A DNA stretch of 64,000 nt from assembly GCA_963575745.1 (NCBI GenBank), contig CAUYUJ010006569.1, forward strand, positions 17,001-81,000. Direction: 5' to 3'. The notes under the pieces are model-generated. The model was not told the origin of the DNA and ran no database searches. It worked only from the letters and a program-made list of their open reading frames with translations. Every line of letters begins with the position of its first letter. The stretch's first letter is position 1. The translations under genes were made by a program, and so were the position numbers. Positions 1 through 9,178 of the stretch are shown here, piece by piece. This DNA comes from Prorocentrum cordatum (taxonomy: Eukaryota > Sar > Dinophyceae > Prorocentrales > Prorocentraceae).

Positions 1-2100
1 TCTACCTTGGCACGGGTGCGAGGGGCGGAGGAATCAACAAAGTCGGGGCCTAGCCAAAAGTCGCTAGTCATGGAAGCGGAGAAGCGGAGGAGGGGAGCCA
101 GGACCGAGGGGTCCGACTGGGGAAGAGGATCCTGTGGGTCGTCAACCAATGGTAAAATGACGTCCTGATATATAGCCTGGGCGAGACATTCGCAAAGGGC
201 AGAAGGATAGGTCTTTTTGTCAGCAGTGAAAAAGCGGTCATTCTCGTCCTTACCTAGAAGTGTACGATGTGACCCCCGTGGGTGCGTGCACTTGGTCCCT
301 TGGGGACGGTTATTTAGGAGCTCTGGGAGCGAGGGAAGGCGTAGCGATAGCAAGCGCGTGGGGGCTTTGCCGAATTCGTTATGAGGTCGGCAAGACGGTT
401 GGAACATGCACTGGTCGATGTCCGTGGTGCGGACAGCCGGAGCAGCAGCCAGGGCCATTAAAGGTCTCCAAATCCAGCTAGGCTGTGCCCTGGGTTCCCA
501 GTGGGCAGGGCATGGATGTTCCATCCATGCCGAGGTGCCCATTTCCAAATGAGCGGCAAAAAGAAGAACCAATGAGGCGAGTAGCAAGTTGGCAATCTGC
601 AATTGGCGGGATTGCTTGGGAGTTGCGTTGGGGATGCCCCAGTAGTGCTCGGCAGTGCGCAGCGGCGGTGGCCCGTTGGGCTTCCATCGGGCCGCGCAAA
701 AGGTTTCGCACGGCGGGCCCCCGCCTGAAACAACCACTCTGCCGGCATAAATATGTTGTTGCCAGAGCTTAATGGTCTCCGACTTGGTGAGATCGCCCAA
801 GTCGGGGTCGATAGCAATATCGACCGACAGTATATGTACCTCTATGGAGGGGTCAGGCGTAAAAGATTCCAGGTGATGCTGGATATCCCCTTCGCGCCTG
901 CGGCCAGAGAAAAGATTGAGGATGAAAATTTCCTTGCGCCTTATACGGGCTGGAATTTCCCTGGTCGCTAGACCAGAATACTCCTCTGGTTGGAATGGCC
1001 ATTCAGGCAGCGCAGGGAGAGGAGGAGGTAGTGGCGGAGGGACATCGGCGGGAAAAAGTAGAGAGACGGCTGCAGAGTCCAGCGCGTAATCTGTAGCCGC
1101 CATTATGGCGCGCGCATCCGCTTGAGACAAGTGTTTGGCAAAGTCACGAAAGTGTTGTGTGGTAGCGCGCTTGGCGCGATGTGCCGGTATTGCCACGCGC
1201 CATCGACCTACGCCTGACTTTACTTGAAGCTTGGCATTTTCGCAGCGTTGCATGGCAAGCGCTGTGATTTGCTCTTGAGGAAGGCGTTGGGAATGGCAGA
1301 GGAGGTAGAGAGCACATATGAAGGAGTCGAAACAGAGGTGCTGCATAAGACTGGCGCGTGAGCCAAAGGGGAGGCTACAGGCCGGGCACACCTGGGTGTC
1401 CGGTACTAGGCCCTTGACCCTGTGGGACAAGGTCCAATGCGCCTGGGCAACGTGTTGCTTTAGCCCTCGAAATTTTAAAAATGTGCGCACGCACCATGGA
1501 CAGGTGAGCACCGTTGGGTAGTGCGCTGCCATGCGTTGCTGCTCGATCGGGTGCTGTACATGGTCCGTCGGCAGGGGGATCCCACATGGGACAGAAATGG
1601 TAAAAAAGTGCTTGGCAGCTGCCTCGGCGAGTGCTGCTCGAGCGAAATGCTGTGCTCCCGCTGTAAGGGCGTTGCGAATTCGGCGCTTCCATCCTGTGTG
1701 GGATTGGAGAGCTAGGGCCTCCCACTGGTCCAGATGCGACACTGGCGAGGGCATTTGTTCAAGATTGGCAGAAAATTCGCCCAGCCACTGCAGGTCCTTC
1801 TGCACCAGGGCAAGCCACGAATCCGGGACGTCTGCGGCTAGTTTGGCCAGCAGGGAGGTGAGGTGCGGAGGTCCCGTGCGGAGGAGTCTGCCAAAGAGGC
1901 GCAGACGCATTGCACTAAAGATATGCGGTAGAGGGGGTCTGCAGACCTTGGCCAGGATAAATGAGTCTCGCTCTGCCGTGCTGTCGCACCTTGGGAGGTG
2001 GAGCAGGCGCCTGTACATTCTCATGAGTTCTCCTTGTAAGGAGACTATTTGCGGCCCAGTGAGCAATGGCCAAACAGCTGCATTAAAAGGCGGGGAGATA
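1..2100 (-). CDS. Retroelement pol, 3' part: C2H2 zinc finger plus cytosine-C5-methyltransferase-like domain, open at window edge
   Basis: Translating the minus strand by hand gives one uninterrupted frame of about 690 codons from near 2090 to base 1, with no stop, so the protein continues outside the window. It begins in the region that follows the RT. A classical C2H2 finger (C-x2-C-x12-H-x4-H) lies at about 1502-1437, and a second CxxC...H motif at about 1388-1330. A methyltransferase-like block follows. A glycine-rich LFSGRRREGD motif (about 914-880) resembles SAM-binding motif I. A VDIAID strand (about 824-801) resembles motif II. GGPPCETFC (about 725-695) resembles catalytic motif IV (PC), and MEHP (about 524-513) may be motif VI (E-N). 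The motif I to PC spacing of about 67 residues is close to that of C5 methyltransferases. The usual PCQ is PCE here, so activity is uncertain. This frame differs from the RT frame by one base, with the break near 2060-2100. Confidence 0.75.
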
Positions 2101-5100
2101 GGATGAGGGAGTCCAGTAGATGCAAGTGCTCATGAAGCCAGGTACTGGAAGAGTGGCGCAAAAATTGCCTGGCTAGATTACGCCAGCTGGGGGCCGCCTC
2201 CGATCGCCTGTGGGCGAGTTCGGGGCCTATACTGCCCTTTTCGTCCAGGTGTGTGCCTAGATCTGTGTATATTCTGGCGAAGTGGAGGGAGAAAGGCAAG
2301 TGCCCTAGAGCAGGTGAGACTAGCATGTGCCCATTGAGCCCTTGGGGGTCCCAGAGCTTGCGGCGAAGGGATATGGGAGCTTCCCCTCTAAACTGAAAAA
2401 GGCACATGGTTTTGTTGACTTGAAAATTTAGCTTGATGCCTGAGAGCGCGTAGGCTTCAACTATGGTGGCCATTAGTGCGGGCATGGCGTCAAATAGCTC
2501 CTTAGTGGGACCAAGGAAGGCATATGCACCATCATCGAAAAAGCATGAGTCCAGATACTGGTGCACTTCTGTCTCTGCGGAGGCAATATTGTCCTTGCGA
2601 TGAGCGAAAAAAGAGCGCGGGGCATCCTTGTTCACCTGGACATTGAGAATAAGGTGTGCAAGCGGTGATTCGGTGAGCTGCTTGACAGCTTCGTTGTTGG
2701 CTCGGGCCATGAGGAAGTTGAAAAGAACATCTCCGAGCTGCTGTCCTGGGATGGTGCCACGTAATGTGAGTGCAACCCCTGAGGCTCCCGGGTAAAAGGC
2801 CCAAGTATGCTCGTATGCAGCCGAGATTTGAGCATGGAGATGCGGGGGGAGACCAGCCTCCTGTAGAATAGGAGGGGCAGAGAGCAAGTGTCTTATTAGT
2901 TCTTCCCCTGTCTCCTGAGGGAGATCAAGGGAGGCAACTAAGTAGTAGAGGTCGGCTTGTTGCGAGTCGCAGTAAAATATGAGCTGCCGGAGGGCCCTGT
3001 AAAAGGCTGAGACAGCGTCTATAAATATGTACGCTGAAGAAATGCGCAGGCTATTTGCGTAGGCTTGGTGCGCTAAGACCGCAAGCGTGGCGAAATCTGT
3101 GCCCCGTCCAGCAATGCCGCCTGATTGCGAGGCGCCTGCCATGGGAGGAAGATATTCCACCAGTTCTTTACGCAATAGGGCACGATGCCGCTTGGAGAAG
3201 TGGGGGGAGGCCATTACCGAGCGGGAGTTGGCCATTATGGCCGGATTGCCTTTACCCTTAAAAATGTCGAAATTGTATCCTCCCCGCCAAGCCAGCGGTT
3301 CCTCAAGGCGCACCTGCGCCTTGAGGTGGACCGGGTAGTACTGCTTCGCAAGTAGACGGTGAAACGACTTGACAAAGGCTCCTTTGAAGCCATCCACACT
3401 GGCTGCCGAGTCTGGGGTTCTGGCATAGGCGCGCTCGATTTGCGCTAGGGAGAAGAGGGAGTATGGAGGGGGAATATCCACAGTAACGTCAGCGGGTAGA
3501 TACGATGCACTAGCGTCGTAGGCCTTGGCATGTTTGAGCGGAATAACCGCGCCATGCTCCTGTCGAGCAAAATGAGACAGCCACGTGTCGGCCGCTTGGG
3601 TGGCGTCCACCACGAAGGTGCCCGCTGCCGTGGAGAGGATAGGTAGGGGAGAGGAGCGCAACTTCTTTTTGGAGCCCACGCCCAGCGTGCGTAAGCGCGC
3701 AAAGGCAGTGCGTTGTTGTGAGGTCTGCCATGCCTCGTGAACTTCGGCAGCAATGCCTTGTAGGTGAAAGGCGGCATCCAGGTCGACTGAGCACCGTACT
3801 GCCTGAGTGAATTGGGCAAGGACGATGGCCCTGATGGCGCTTGCGCGTGCGCGTAGCTGGATGGCAGCCGCGTGTGCGGTACCTATGGTAGGCGCAGAGC
3901 AAGCATGAGGGAAACGGGTTTTAGCGACGCGAGTAGGCGAGGATGCTAGAAACTGATACAAGCAGGCCATGCGAATTCTGGGCTTCCATTTAATGGAGGC
4001 ATTAGGGTCAGCCATGCTGGCCCGCATGCCGCGGAGAGCAGCGCCGAGCTCCGCAAGTTTGGCAAAAGCATTATTGAGTGCGGGCATCAGCGCGAGCTCT
4101 TCGTGATGTCGCAATGCCGCTTTAGGACGTGTAAATGCTTGCCTGGATCGCACATATCGCTTCCATGCCGCGATAGCTGCCAGTAGGAAAAGGTTGCGTG
4201 CTTCCTGTTGAAGCGCGTCGGCTTGGCTGACAATTAAAGCTCTGGCATCCATGAGCCTAAGGGTGGCCATGGAGACGCGGGAATTGGAAGGTGCGCGACC
4301 TGTAGATGTGCGGGGTTGGGGAAATGCCTGTAGCATGGCGTTGCGCGCCTCCCTGTCTAATATGAGCGCGTGGTCTGAGGCATGCAGGTCAAAAGTTAAA
4401 GTTTCAGGGGGAGGCGAGAAAGTGTCTTCAAAAAGCTGTCTGGCCGACGGGTCTAGGTATGCATTGGGGTCGTGCGGAATGCGCATGACCTGGCGTCCCT
4501 GGTCTTCGTTAGGTCGGAGCTGCAGCTTGAATTGGCATAATAAGCACGGAACAGCGTGGTCTAACACTGCAAGTGCTAGGGAAAGAGAATACTTGACTTC
4601 GCATTCGTTGGCAGAGGCACCTAAAGGTATAGCTATATAGTCCCTGCGCTTCCAGTGCTGTTTGAAAGCGGGGTCACGTGCTGGCGCGATCCATGTGCCT
4701 GCCCCCATAGGGTGTGGCACAAAGGTGGCCGGCAGCCAGAGCTTAGATGCAAGTAAGAAGCGATGGAAAAAGGAGCCAGCCGTGTTAACTTGCTCCGCGT
4801 GTTGTGGGCCAATGGCCGCTGATGTTTGCGTGCCTACTGCAGCATTGGAGTCCATTAGGACAAGAGTAGGCGTAGGCTGCGGTAAAATATGGTCGTGCAC
4901 ATGTCTAAGGTGCTGCCACCATACGACCTGTTCGTGGAGAGGACGCCCTGAATGATGAGCATGTGCCACGAGGATGCTGAAACGTAGGCCGTTCTGACTG
5001 ATGACTGCCGCAATAATGCGCGGGTCTTGGTGTGCAATACGCACGCTGTGAGACTTAATAGGGAAAGTGGGAATGCCTTTGGCATTGGGAAAAACGGGCG

Positions 5101-5863
5101 TGGCAAGGTTGACCCATAGCGCACAGCCGCAGGCATGAGTTCCAGCTTGAGACTTTGACAAAAAGACTACGTACGGGGGAACCTGGCGCTTGCCAGAGCC
5201 CGTGTCTGTGACTCGCGTCTCTTGCATGCCGATAACGTCGAACCCGTTGCGTTGAAAAGCGGCGGCCAGTTGGTGGAGGCGTCCTTTGACGGCCACGCCT
5301 GTAAGCCTGGCTCTTTGGGAGATGCGCGAGGCAGGAGTGAGAGAGAGAATGTTGGCTGAGGCTAGCCTGAGACAGCATGATGCCGTGGCGTCTGCGATCG
5401 GGGCTGCTTCTTTGAAGAGACCTGGAAAAACATCAGCAAGCGAGGTGCGCGGGGGGAGAGGAGGATTGAGGCTAACTTGATGGTTTGGCGGGTCAAGCGC
5501 ACGCTGTTGCTGAGGCAGGCACTCAAGCCAGAGCCATTCCAAAATATGCGCATTGTCTTGGAGAAAGCTCATGAGGGGCGGGAGCACTGGCGGAGGTAGG
5601 AGTGCGAGGGAGTAAAGTCTGGCGACCGTGTCAACCATTTCGTTGAGCGGGTCGGCTTGGTGACCGTGCACGTGCTGCCATGTAAAGTGGCGTTTTAGGC
5701 CAAGTACCTTGCGTAGACTGTCGAGGCGGCTTCTATGCTCCATTAGTGGCTCAGCTACTGTACCGCCTTTTTGGCGGTGGCGACAACATCCATGTTGTCT
5801 GAGTGAAAGGTGATAGGAACGGCGGGAGGGAGGGGGGACTGTAGAACCCATAGCGCCGCCCAA
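2045..5863 (-). CDS. Retroelement pol, central part: RNase H C-terminus, EEP endonuclease and reverse transcriptase
   Basis: This is a 1272-codon open frame. Residues about 60-85 complete an RNase H fold (HVHGHQ, then NEMVD with the last acidic residue). An EEP/AP-like endonuclease follows at about 165-440. It shows SANIL (Asn), QETR (Glu), MDSNA (Asp-x-Asn), RRDY (Asp) and LDHAV (His), the expected catalytic series in order. A long linker leads to a reverse transcriptase at about 720-1130, with YIFIDAVSAF (motif A Asp, about residue 944), GTIPGQQLGD (motif B) and CFFDDGAY (motif C Asp-Asp, about residue 1106). EEP plus RT indicates a non-LTR (LINE-type) element that nicks the target and primes reverse transcription there. 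The stop at 2045-2047 appears to be a one-base frameshift, because the next frame continues smoothly into the zinc-finger/methyltransferase part. The first residues of this frame are probably not the true start. Confidence 0.88.
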   Translation of the reverse strand: MGGAMGSTVPPPSRRSYHLSLRQHGCCRHRQKGGTVAEPLMEHRSRLDSLRKVLGLKRHFTWQHVHGHQADPLNEMVDTVARLYSLALLPPPVLPPLMSFLQDNAHILEWLWLECLPQQQRALDPPNHQVSLNPPLPPRTSLADVFPGLFKEAAPIADATASCCLRLASANILSLTPASRISQRARLTGVAVKGRLHQLAAAFQRNGFDVIGMQETRVTDTGSGKRQVPPYVVFLSKSQAGTHACGCALWVNLATPVFPNAKGIPTFPIKSHSVRIAHQDPRIIAAVISQNGLRFSILVAHAHHSGRPLHEQVVWWQHLRHVHDHILPQPTPTLVLMDSNAAVGTQTSAAIGPQHAEQVNTAGSFFHRFLLASKLWLPATFVPHPMGAGTWIAPARDPAFKQHWKRRDYIAIPLGASANECEVKYSLSLALAVLDHAVPCLLCQFKLQLRPNEDQGRQVMRIPHDPNAYLDPSARQLFEDTFSPPPETLTFDLHASDHALILDREARNAMLQAFPQPRTSTGRAPSNSRVSMATLRLMDARALIVSQADALQQEARNLFLLAAIAAWKRYVRSRQAFTRPKAALRHHEELALMPALNNAFAKLAELGAALRGMRASMADPNASIKWKPRIRMACLYQFLASSPTRVAKTRFPHACSAPTIGTAHAAAIQLRARASAIRAIVLAQFTQAVRCSVDLDAAFHLQGIAAEVHEAWQTSQQRTAFARLRTLGVGSKKKLRSSPLPILSTAAGTFVVDATQAADTWLSHFARQEHGAVIPLKHAKAYDASASYLPADVTVDIPPPYSLFSLAQIERAYARTPDSAASVDGFKGAFVKSFHRLLAKQYYPVHLKAQVRLEEPLAWRGGYNFDIFKGKGNPAIMANSRSVMASPHFSKRHRALLRKELVEYLPPMAGASQSGGIAGRGTDFATLAVLAHQAYANSLRISSAYIFIDAVSAFYRALRQLIFYCDSQQADLYYLVASLDLPQETGEELIRHLLSAPPILQEAGLPPHLHAQISAAYEHTWAFYPGASGVALTLRGTIPGQQLGDVLFNFLMARANNEAVKQLTESPLAHLILNVQVNKDAPRSFFAHRKDNIASAETEVHQYLDSCFFDDGAYAFLGPTKELFDAMPALMATIVEAYALSGIKLNFQVNKTMCLFQFRGEAPISLRRKLWDPQGLNGHMLVSPALGHLPFSLHFARIYTDLGTHLDEKGSIGPELAHRRSEAAPSWRNLARQFLRHSSSTWLHEHLHLLDSLILSPRLLMQLFGHCSLGRK

Positions 5864-6243
5864 GTGGCGGCATCGAATTCCGCTTTAGCGGAGACTCTAT
5901 CTTCTCCCATAGTCTCCGGGGTGGGACACCCTAGGAAACCTAGAAAGTGTCGAGTGCCGTTAAGCCATGCAAAGACCAGAAAAGCCCGCGCTGGTGGGCC
6001 AGCAAGATCTCCTTTGGAGGCCCCTCCGCTGGCGTCGGTATATATATCCGCGGAGTCAAAAGCCGCGTAGGGAGTATCAAAGACAAAGCTGTGCCATGTG
6101 GGGATGGAGGAGGAGTGGAGGGCTGGAAAGATGACATCGAAGTCCCTGACCAGCTGTATGGAGGTAGCCGTTAGCACCGGTAGCATCCACCTCATGGGCG
6201 GGAGTGGGCTGCGGCGAATACCTTGCCGCCCCCCCAGGTTCAC
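5640..6243 (-). pseudogene. RNase H domain of the same retroelement, split by a frameshift
   Basis: The frame 6243-5755 (162 codons, reading from a GTG) carries the first three RNase H acidic sites. These are DIYTDASGG (Asp), AKAEFDAATWAAL (Glu) and FHSDNMDVV (Asp). The fourth region (HVHGHQ...NEMVD) is in the next frame, within the EEP/RT reading frame. The change of frame falls at about 5757-5780, beside an A5 run set in a six-base-pair hairpin (5762-5778). RNase H in a retroelement removes RNA from the RNA:DNA hybrid. The unusual point is that this domain lies upstream of the endonuclease and RT. In known RNase H-carrying LINEs it normally follows the RT. All catalytic residues are present if the break is ignored. 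Confidence 0.82.
5762..5778. other. Small perfect hairpin at the RNase H frame change
   Basis: ACCGCC, TTTTT, GGCGGT forms a six-base-pair stem with a five-base loop. On the minus strand the loop is AAAAA followed by G, a mildly slippery string. The RNase H frame must move by minus one within or next to it to join the EEP/RT frame. Confidence 0.6.
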
Positions 6244-6833
6244 CCGTGGGCAGTGTCCGGGGGAGCGACCTGAAAAACCGTGCCGTCGCGCGCTGCCTGG
6301 GCTAAATCGTCCTGAGCAGCTTGTGCCGCGTGGGCCTCGGCTTCAGCACGGAGGTCCGCAGCCTCTGCTTCTGCCATTGCATCTGCAGGGCTGCGTGGGG
6401 TAGACGAGGCGGATGCCCCTGCACGTGCCTTTGGCTCATCCTCGGCTGTCTCGGGCCTGGGTCGACGTGATCCACGAGGGCTCTTGCTGCGTGCTGCCTG
6501 CCTAGCTACAAAATCTTCCTCGCTGATGCCTGATAGCGCGCGCTGCTCGGCCTGACCCGCACGCGCGGGTCTGCCCCTGGCCTGCGCGCTTGCGCTGCGG
6601 CGGGAGGATGCCATGGAGACTGGCTCGCCTTTTTCATCGGAGAGGTCCCACCCAATCTGGCTGGCAGAGCGGGTAGTTGGGGGCATGCCGCTGGGATCCT
6701 CTACTGAAGCTGATGCCGGGCTTTGCTGGTTGATAGCGTCTTCCCTAACTGAGCTATCTTGAAACGAGGGCGCAGTGGTGATCGCCTCCCCTGTCGGCGA
6801 CTTGGGCACTGGCGCTGGCCCGGGTTTGGGCAC
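6240..6833 (-). CDS. Charged low-complexity linker between ORF1-like region and RNase H
   Basis: This 197-codon frame is rich in Ala, Arg, Ser, Glu and Pro, with an alanine/glutamate-rich stretch near the end that could form a helix. I recognise no domain. In the same frame, codons remain open upstream to beyond 6900, where they overlap the end of the ORF1-like frame at a run of seven C (plus strand 6906-6912). Its TGA at 6242-6240 overlaps the first codon of the RNase H frame. It most likely represents the disordered middle of one ancestral polyprotein now broken by single-base changes, not a separate gene. Confidence 0.5.
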   Translation of the reverse strand: MPKPGPAPVPKSPTGEAITTAPSFQDSSVREDAINQQSPASASVEDPSGMPPTTRSASQIGWDLSDEKGEPVSMASSRRSASAQARGRPARAGQAEQRALSGISEEDFVARQAARSKSPRGSRRPRPETAEDEPKARAGASASSTPRSPADAMAEAEAADLRAEAEAHAAQAAQDDLAQAARDGTVFQVAPPDTAHG

Positions 6834-6882
6834 GAAACCTAGGCGGAATAGCGGGCCTGCTTTGGGGGAAGCGCGGGCCTGT

Positions 6883-9171
6883 TCACATCCTAACGGCGCT
6901 GTGGTCCCCCCCTCGGACCGTAGCGCCGTGGCTAGAGGTGGCGGCTGGCACTAATTGCCCGGCCTTGATCTGTGAGACTCGGGTTTCTACTGAGTTGCGC
7001 ATGGCTTGGGCCTGGGGGTCAAAATTTGCCTTGATGGTGGCAACTTCCCTGGCCATGGCCTCGGCGTTGCTTTGCATGGCCGCAGAGAGTGATGCGATGT
7101 AAGGCTGTTCCAATCCTTGGATGCCTGGAAGGGGCGCTGGGCAATGGAGGAGTGGGGGAGAGGTCGGCGCTGCCGTGAGGGGCGTGGCCGTTCCCAGGTC
7201 ATGTGGGTCGGCTTGCTCCTCACCTGTATGCGTTGCAGAGAGTGTCGCAGTGCGCTGTACTGCACCTGGCTTCTCCGCCGCGTCCCCCATCATGAGCGAG
7301 TCAGTGATGGCGGCGACTGGCGGTGCTTGCGACTTGAAATAAGCTAGTAGCATGGCAGCCTGGCTGAGGTCCGCTTGTGCGGTCTGAAGGGCCAGGGCAA
7401 TGTTGCGCACGTGCTCCTCCGCCTGCGTTTGTTTGGCTGCCAATTGCTCACAATTGGCCTGCAGGGAGGCCACCACGTGCTCTTGCTCGCTAATCTTGGC
7501 CAGCGGATCCCTCGCGTTGGCCAATTGAAAATTAACTAGTGAAATCTCCTTACGGATCTCGGTGATACGCATATCGGAGTGTCCTAGGAGAGTTGAGGCC
7601 CTAAGCTGCAGGATTAGTGCCCCCTTGCTCATTGCAAGGGCCTTGCGGTGCTCCAGCAGGCGGTCGGGCTCAAGCGGGGGGTAAAGCCAGGCTGAGTGAG
7701 AGTGCGCCTCGTCTGGGGCAAGGGTAGGGCACTGCGCTGTGAGCTCCGCCTCCGAGAGTTCGGTGGCGGGATCCAGCGCTCTAAGCGAGGCAGAGGCCTG
7801 TTCGGCCGCGAGGAAAGGGGACTGCTGTACAGAGGTAGGGCCGAAGAGTGTAGGGGGAGTGGCCACGCCGTCTTGAGGAGGCGCAAAAGGGGAAGGCAGT
7901 GACTGGGGAGACTGCCCTATGATGCCTGTGTCCTTGGCCCCGTGTGGGGTGCCAGGAGCCTTCAATGGAGGCTGCTCCCCGTCTCTGCGCTGGTACTCGC
8001 GAGCTCTGCGAGCGTCGTCCTTCTCTCGCTTCTTGCGCTCCTTGTTGGAGATCCCAGCCTCTTGGACCGCATGATCTCCTGGTGGCGCGGGGGGCAGGCC
8101 GTATTCCGCTGCCCATGCAGCCACCTGGTCGAAGGACGGCGCACCTGTCGGTGCGGGGCCCTTGCCCTGGTGCATCCCCCCCGTGGTGCCTGAAAAGGAG
8201 CGAGGGCCCTTGTGGCCTGGCCCCGCGCCTCCATCATGCAGGGGCCTGTGCTGCCCCTGACCTTTGACTGGGCCGACCTTCGCTTGTTGGTGACCTGCGG
8301 CCCTAGTCGGAAAACAGTTGGGACATGAGGCATCCAAAGTGGTATTGGCCCGGCCACATTGCAGGCAATACCAGAACTCGGGCGGGGCGCTGCCTTTCTG
8401 GTGCACTGGCTGCTGGGGTGGAGGAAAAAAGTCCAAGGGCAGGCGCGTGGCATAAAGAGACGGTGAGGGAGGGGCAGCCAAGCGCTGGGTGGGAGAAGTA
8501 GCCATGCCATGCTGCTGCAGCCCAGATAGTGGCGCATGCTGAGGGGGTGAGGTAGGAGGAACAGCGCCATGCTGGGGGATGCCCTGAAAGGAGTGGTGCT
8601 GTGAAAGCATCATCGCGGCCTTGTGCACCCTTAAAAGCGTGCGGGCGTTGGCGCGCTGCTTGCGCGCTCTACGATGAGGAGCGGGCTCGTCACGAGGCCG
8701 CTGGGGATAGGAAGGAGGAGAGTAGGCAGGCGTCGCGCCTGTCGGATGGCGGCCCGATAGGGCGTCGCGGCGGGGATCGGCGCAGAACCGGTTATGCAAC
8801 CGCTCGAGCCAAACCTGGAGGAGGGAGGAGGGAGGAGGGAGGAGGGAGGAGGGAGGAGGGAGGAGGGAGGAGGGAGGCCTCTGGGGCACGGGCCTCAGGA
8901 TGGGCCCCTGGCCGAGCGGCGGCCCGTCGGTGCACCCTCCGCTTCTCGGCGTGGACCACTTCTGCCCCCACAGGCAGACGGCACATCCTGCTGCGGCCGG
9001 CTGCTCCAGCTCCAGCTCCACGCCTCTGCACTGTACTCTCACCGACCGACCTTCCCGCACCCACTGTGGGCGAGCAACGACATATGTACATGTACGCCCT
9101 CCGCGGTCTTGCCTGCACGAACGTCCGCGTTGACAAGCACTCCAAGTGAAGCTAACCGCGTACGTGTACAT
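6883..9171 (-). CDS. ORF1-like retroelement protein with RanBP2-type zinc finger and coiled coil
   Basis: The open frame has 762 codons. A zinc finger at about 8385-8308 reads WYCLQC, then GRAN, then CPNC. This fits the RanBP2 pattern W-x-C-x2-C-x3-N-x6-C-x2-C, a family in which several members bind single-stranded RNA. A Pro/Gln-rich region surrounds it. A Glu/Lys/Gln/Leu-rich stretch at about 7670-7340 looks like a coiled coil, as in LINE ORF1 proteins that assemble on element RNA. The likely role is RNA binding and particle formation for the adjacent pol. The first 110 or so codons include translated GGAGGGA repeat DNA (8817-8880), so the true start is probably downstream, for example the MM pair near 8612. 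The frame ends at TGA beside a C7 run; the next frame continues into the linker. Confidence 0.7.
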   Translation of the reverse strand: MYTYAVSFTWSACQRGRSCRQDRGGRTCTYVVARPQWVREGRSVRVQCRGVELELEQPAAAGCAVCLWGQKWSTPRSGGCTDGPPLGQGPILRPVPQRPPSSLLPPPSSLLPPPSSLLQVWLERLHNRFCADPRRDALSGRHPTGATPAYSPPSYPQRPRDEPAPHRRARKQRANARTLLRVHKAAMMLSQHHSFQGIPQHGAVPPTSPPQHAPLSGLQQHGMATSPTQRLAAPPSPSLYATRLPLDFFPPPQQPVHQKGSAPPEFWYCLQCGRANTTLDASCPNCFPTRAAGHQQAKVGPVKGQGQHRPLHDGGAGPGHKGPRSFSGTTGGMHQGKGPAPTGAPSFDQVAAWAAEYGLPPAPPGDHAVQEAGISNKERKKREKDDARRAREYQRRDGEQPPLKAPGTPHGAKDTGIIGQSPQSLPSPFAPPQDGVATPPTLFGPTSVQQSPFLAAEQASASLRALDPATELSEAELTAQCPTLAPDEAHSHSAWLYPPLEPDRLLEHRKALAMSKGALILQLRASTLLGHSDMRITEIRKEISLVNFQLANARDPLAKISEQEHVVASLQANCEQLAAKQTQAEEHVRNIALALQTAQADLSQAAMLLAYFKSQAPPVAAITDSLMMGDAAEKPGAVQRTATLSATHTGEEQADPHDLGTATPLTAAPTSPPLLHCPAPLPGIQGLEQPYIASLSAAMQSNAEAMAREVATIKANFDPQAQAMRNSVETRVSQIKAGQLVPAATSSHGATVRGGDHSAVRM
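8817..8880. repeat. GGAGGGA heptanucleotide tandem repeat
   Basis: About eight to nine copies of a 7-base purine unit lie inside the 5' part of the ORF1-like frame. The unit is not a multiple of three, so it reads through all frames as low-complexity sequence, and it probably marks non-coding DNA. Confidence 0.9.
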
Positions 9172-9178
9172 ATGTTGC
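9074..9178. repeat. Inverted repeat (about 21-24-base arms, 60-base loop) at the 5' end of the retroelement
   Basis: The left arm is 9074-9097 and the right arm 9158-9178. Both contain an ATATGTACA/TGTACATAT core and GTACGC. They pair over about 20 bases with one three-base bulge and one mismatch. The position just upstream of the ORF1-like region fits a 5' untranslated or promoter structure of the element, or a separate fold-back sequence. Confidence 0.7.
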
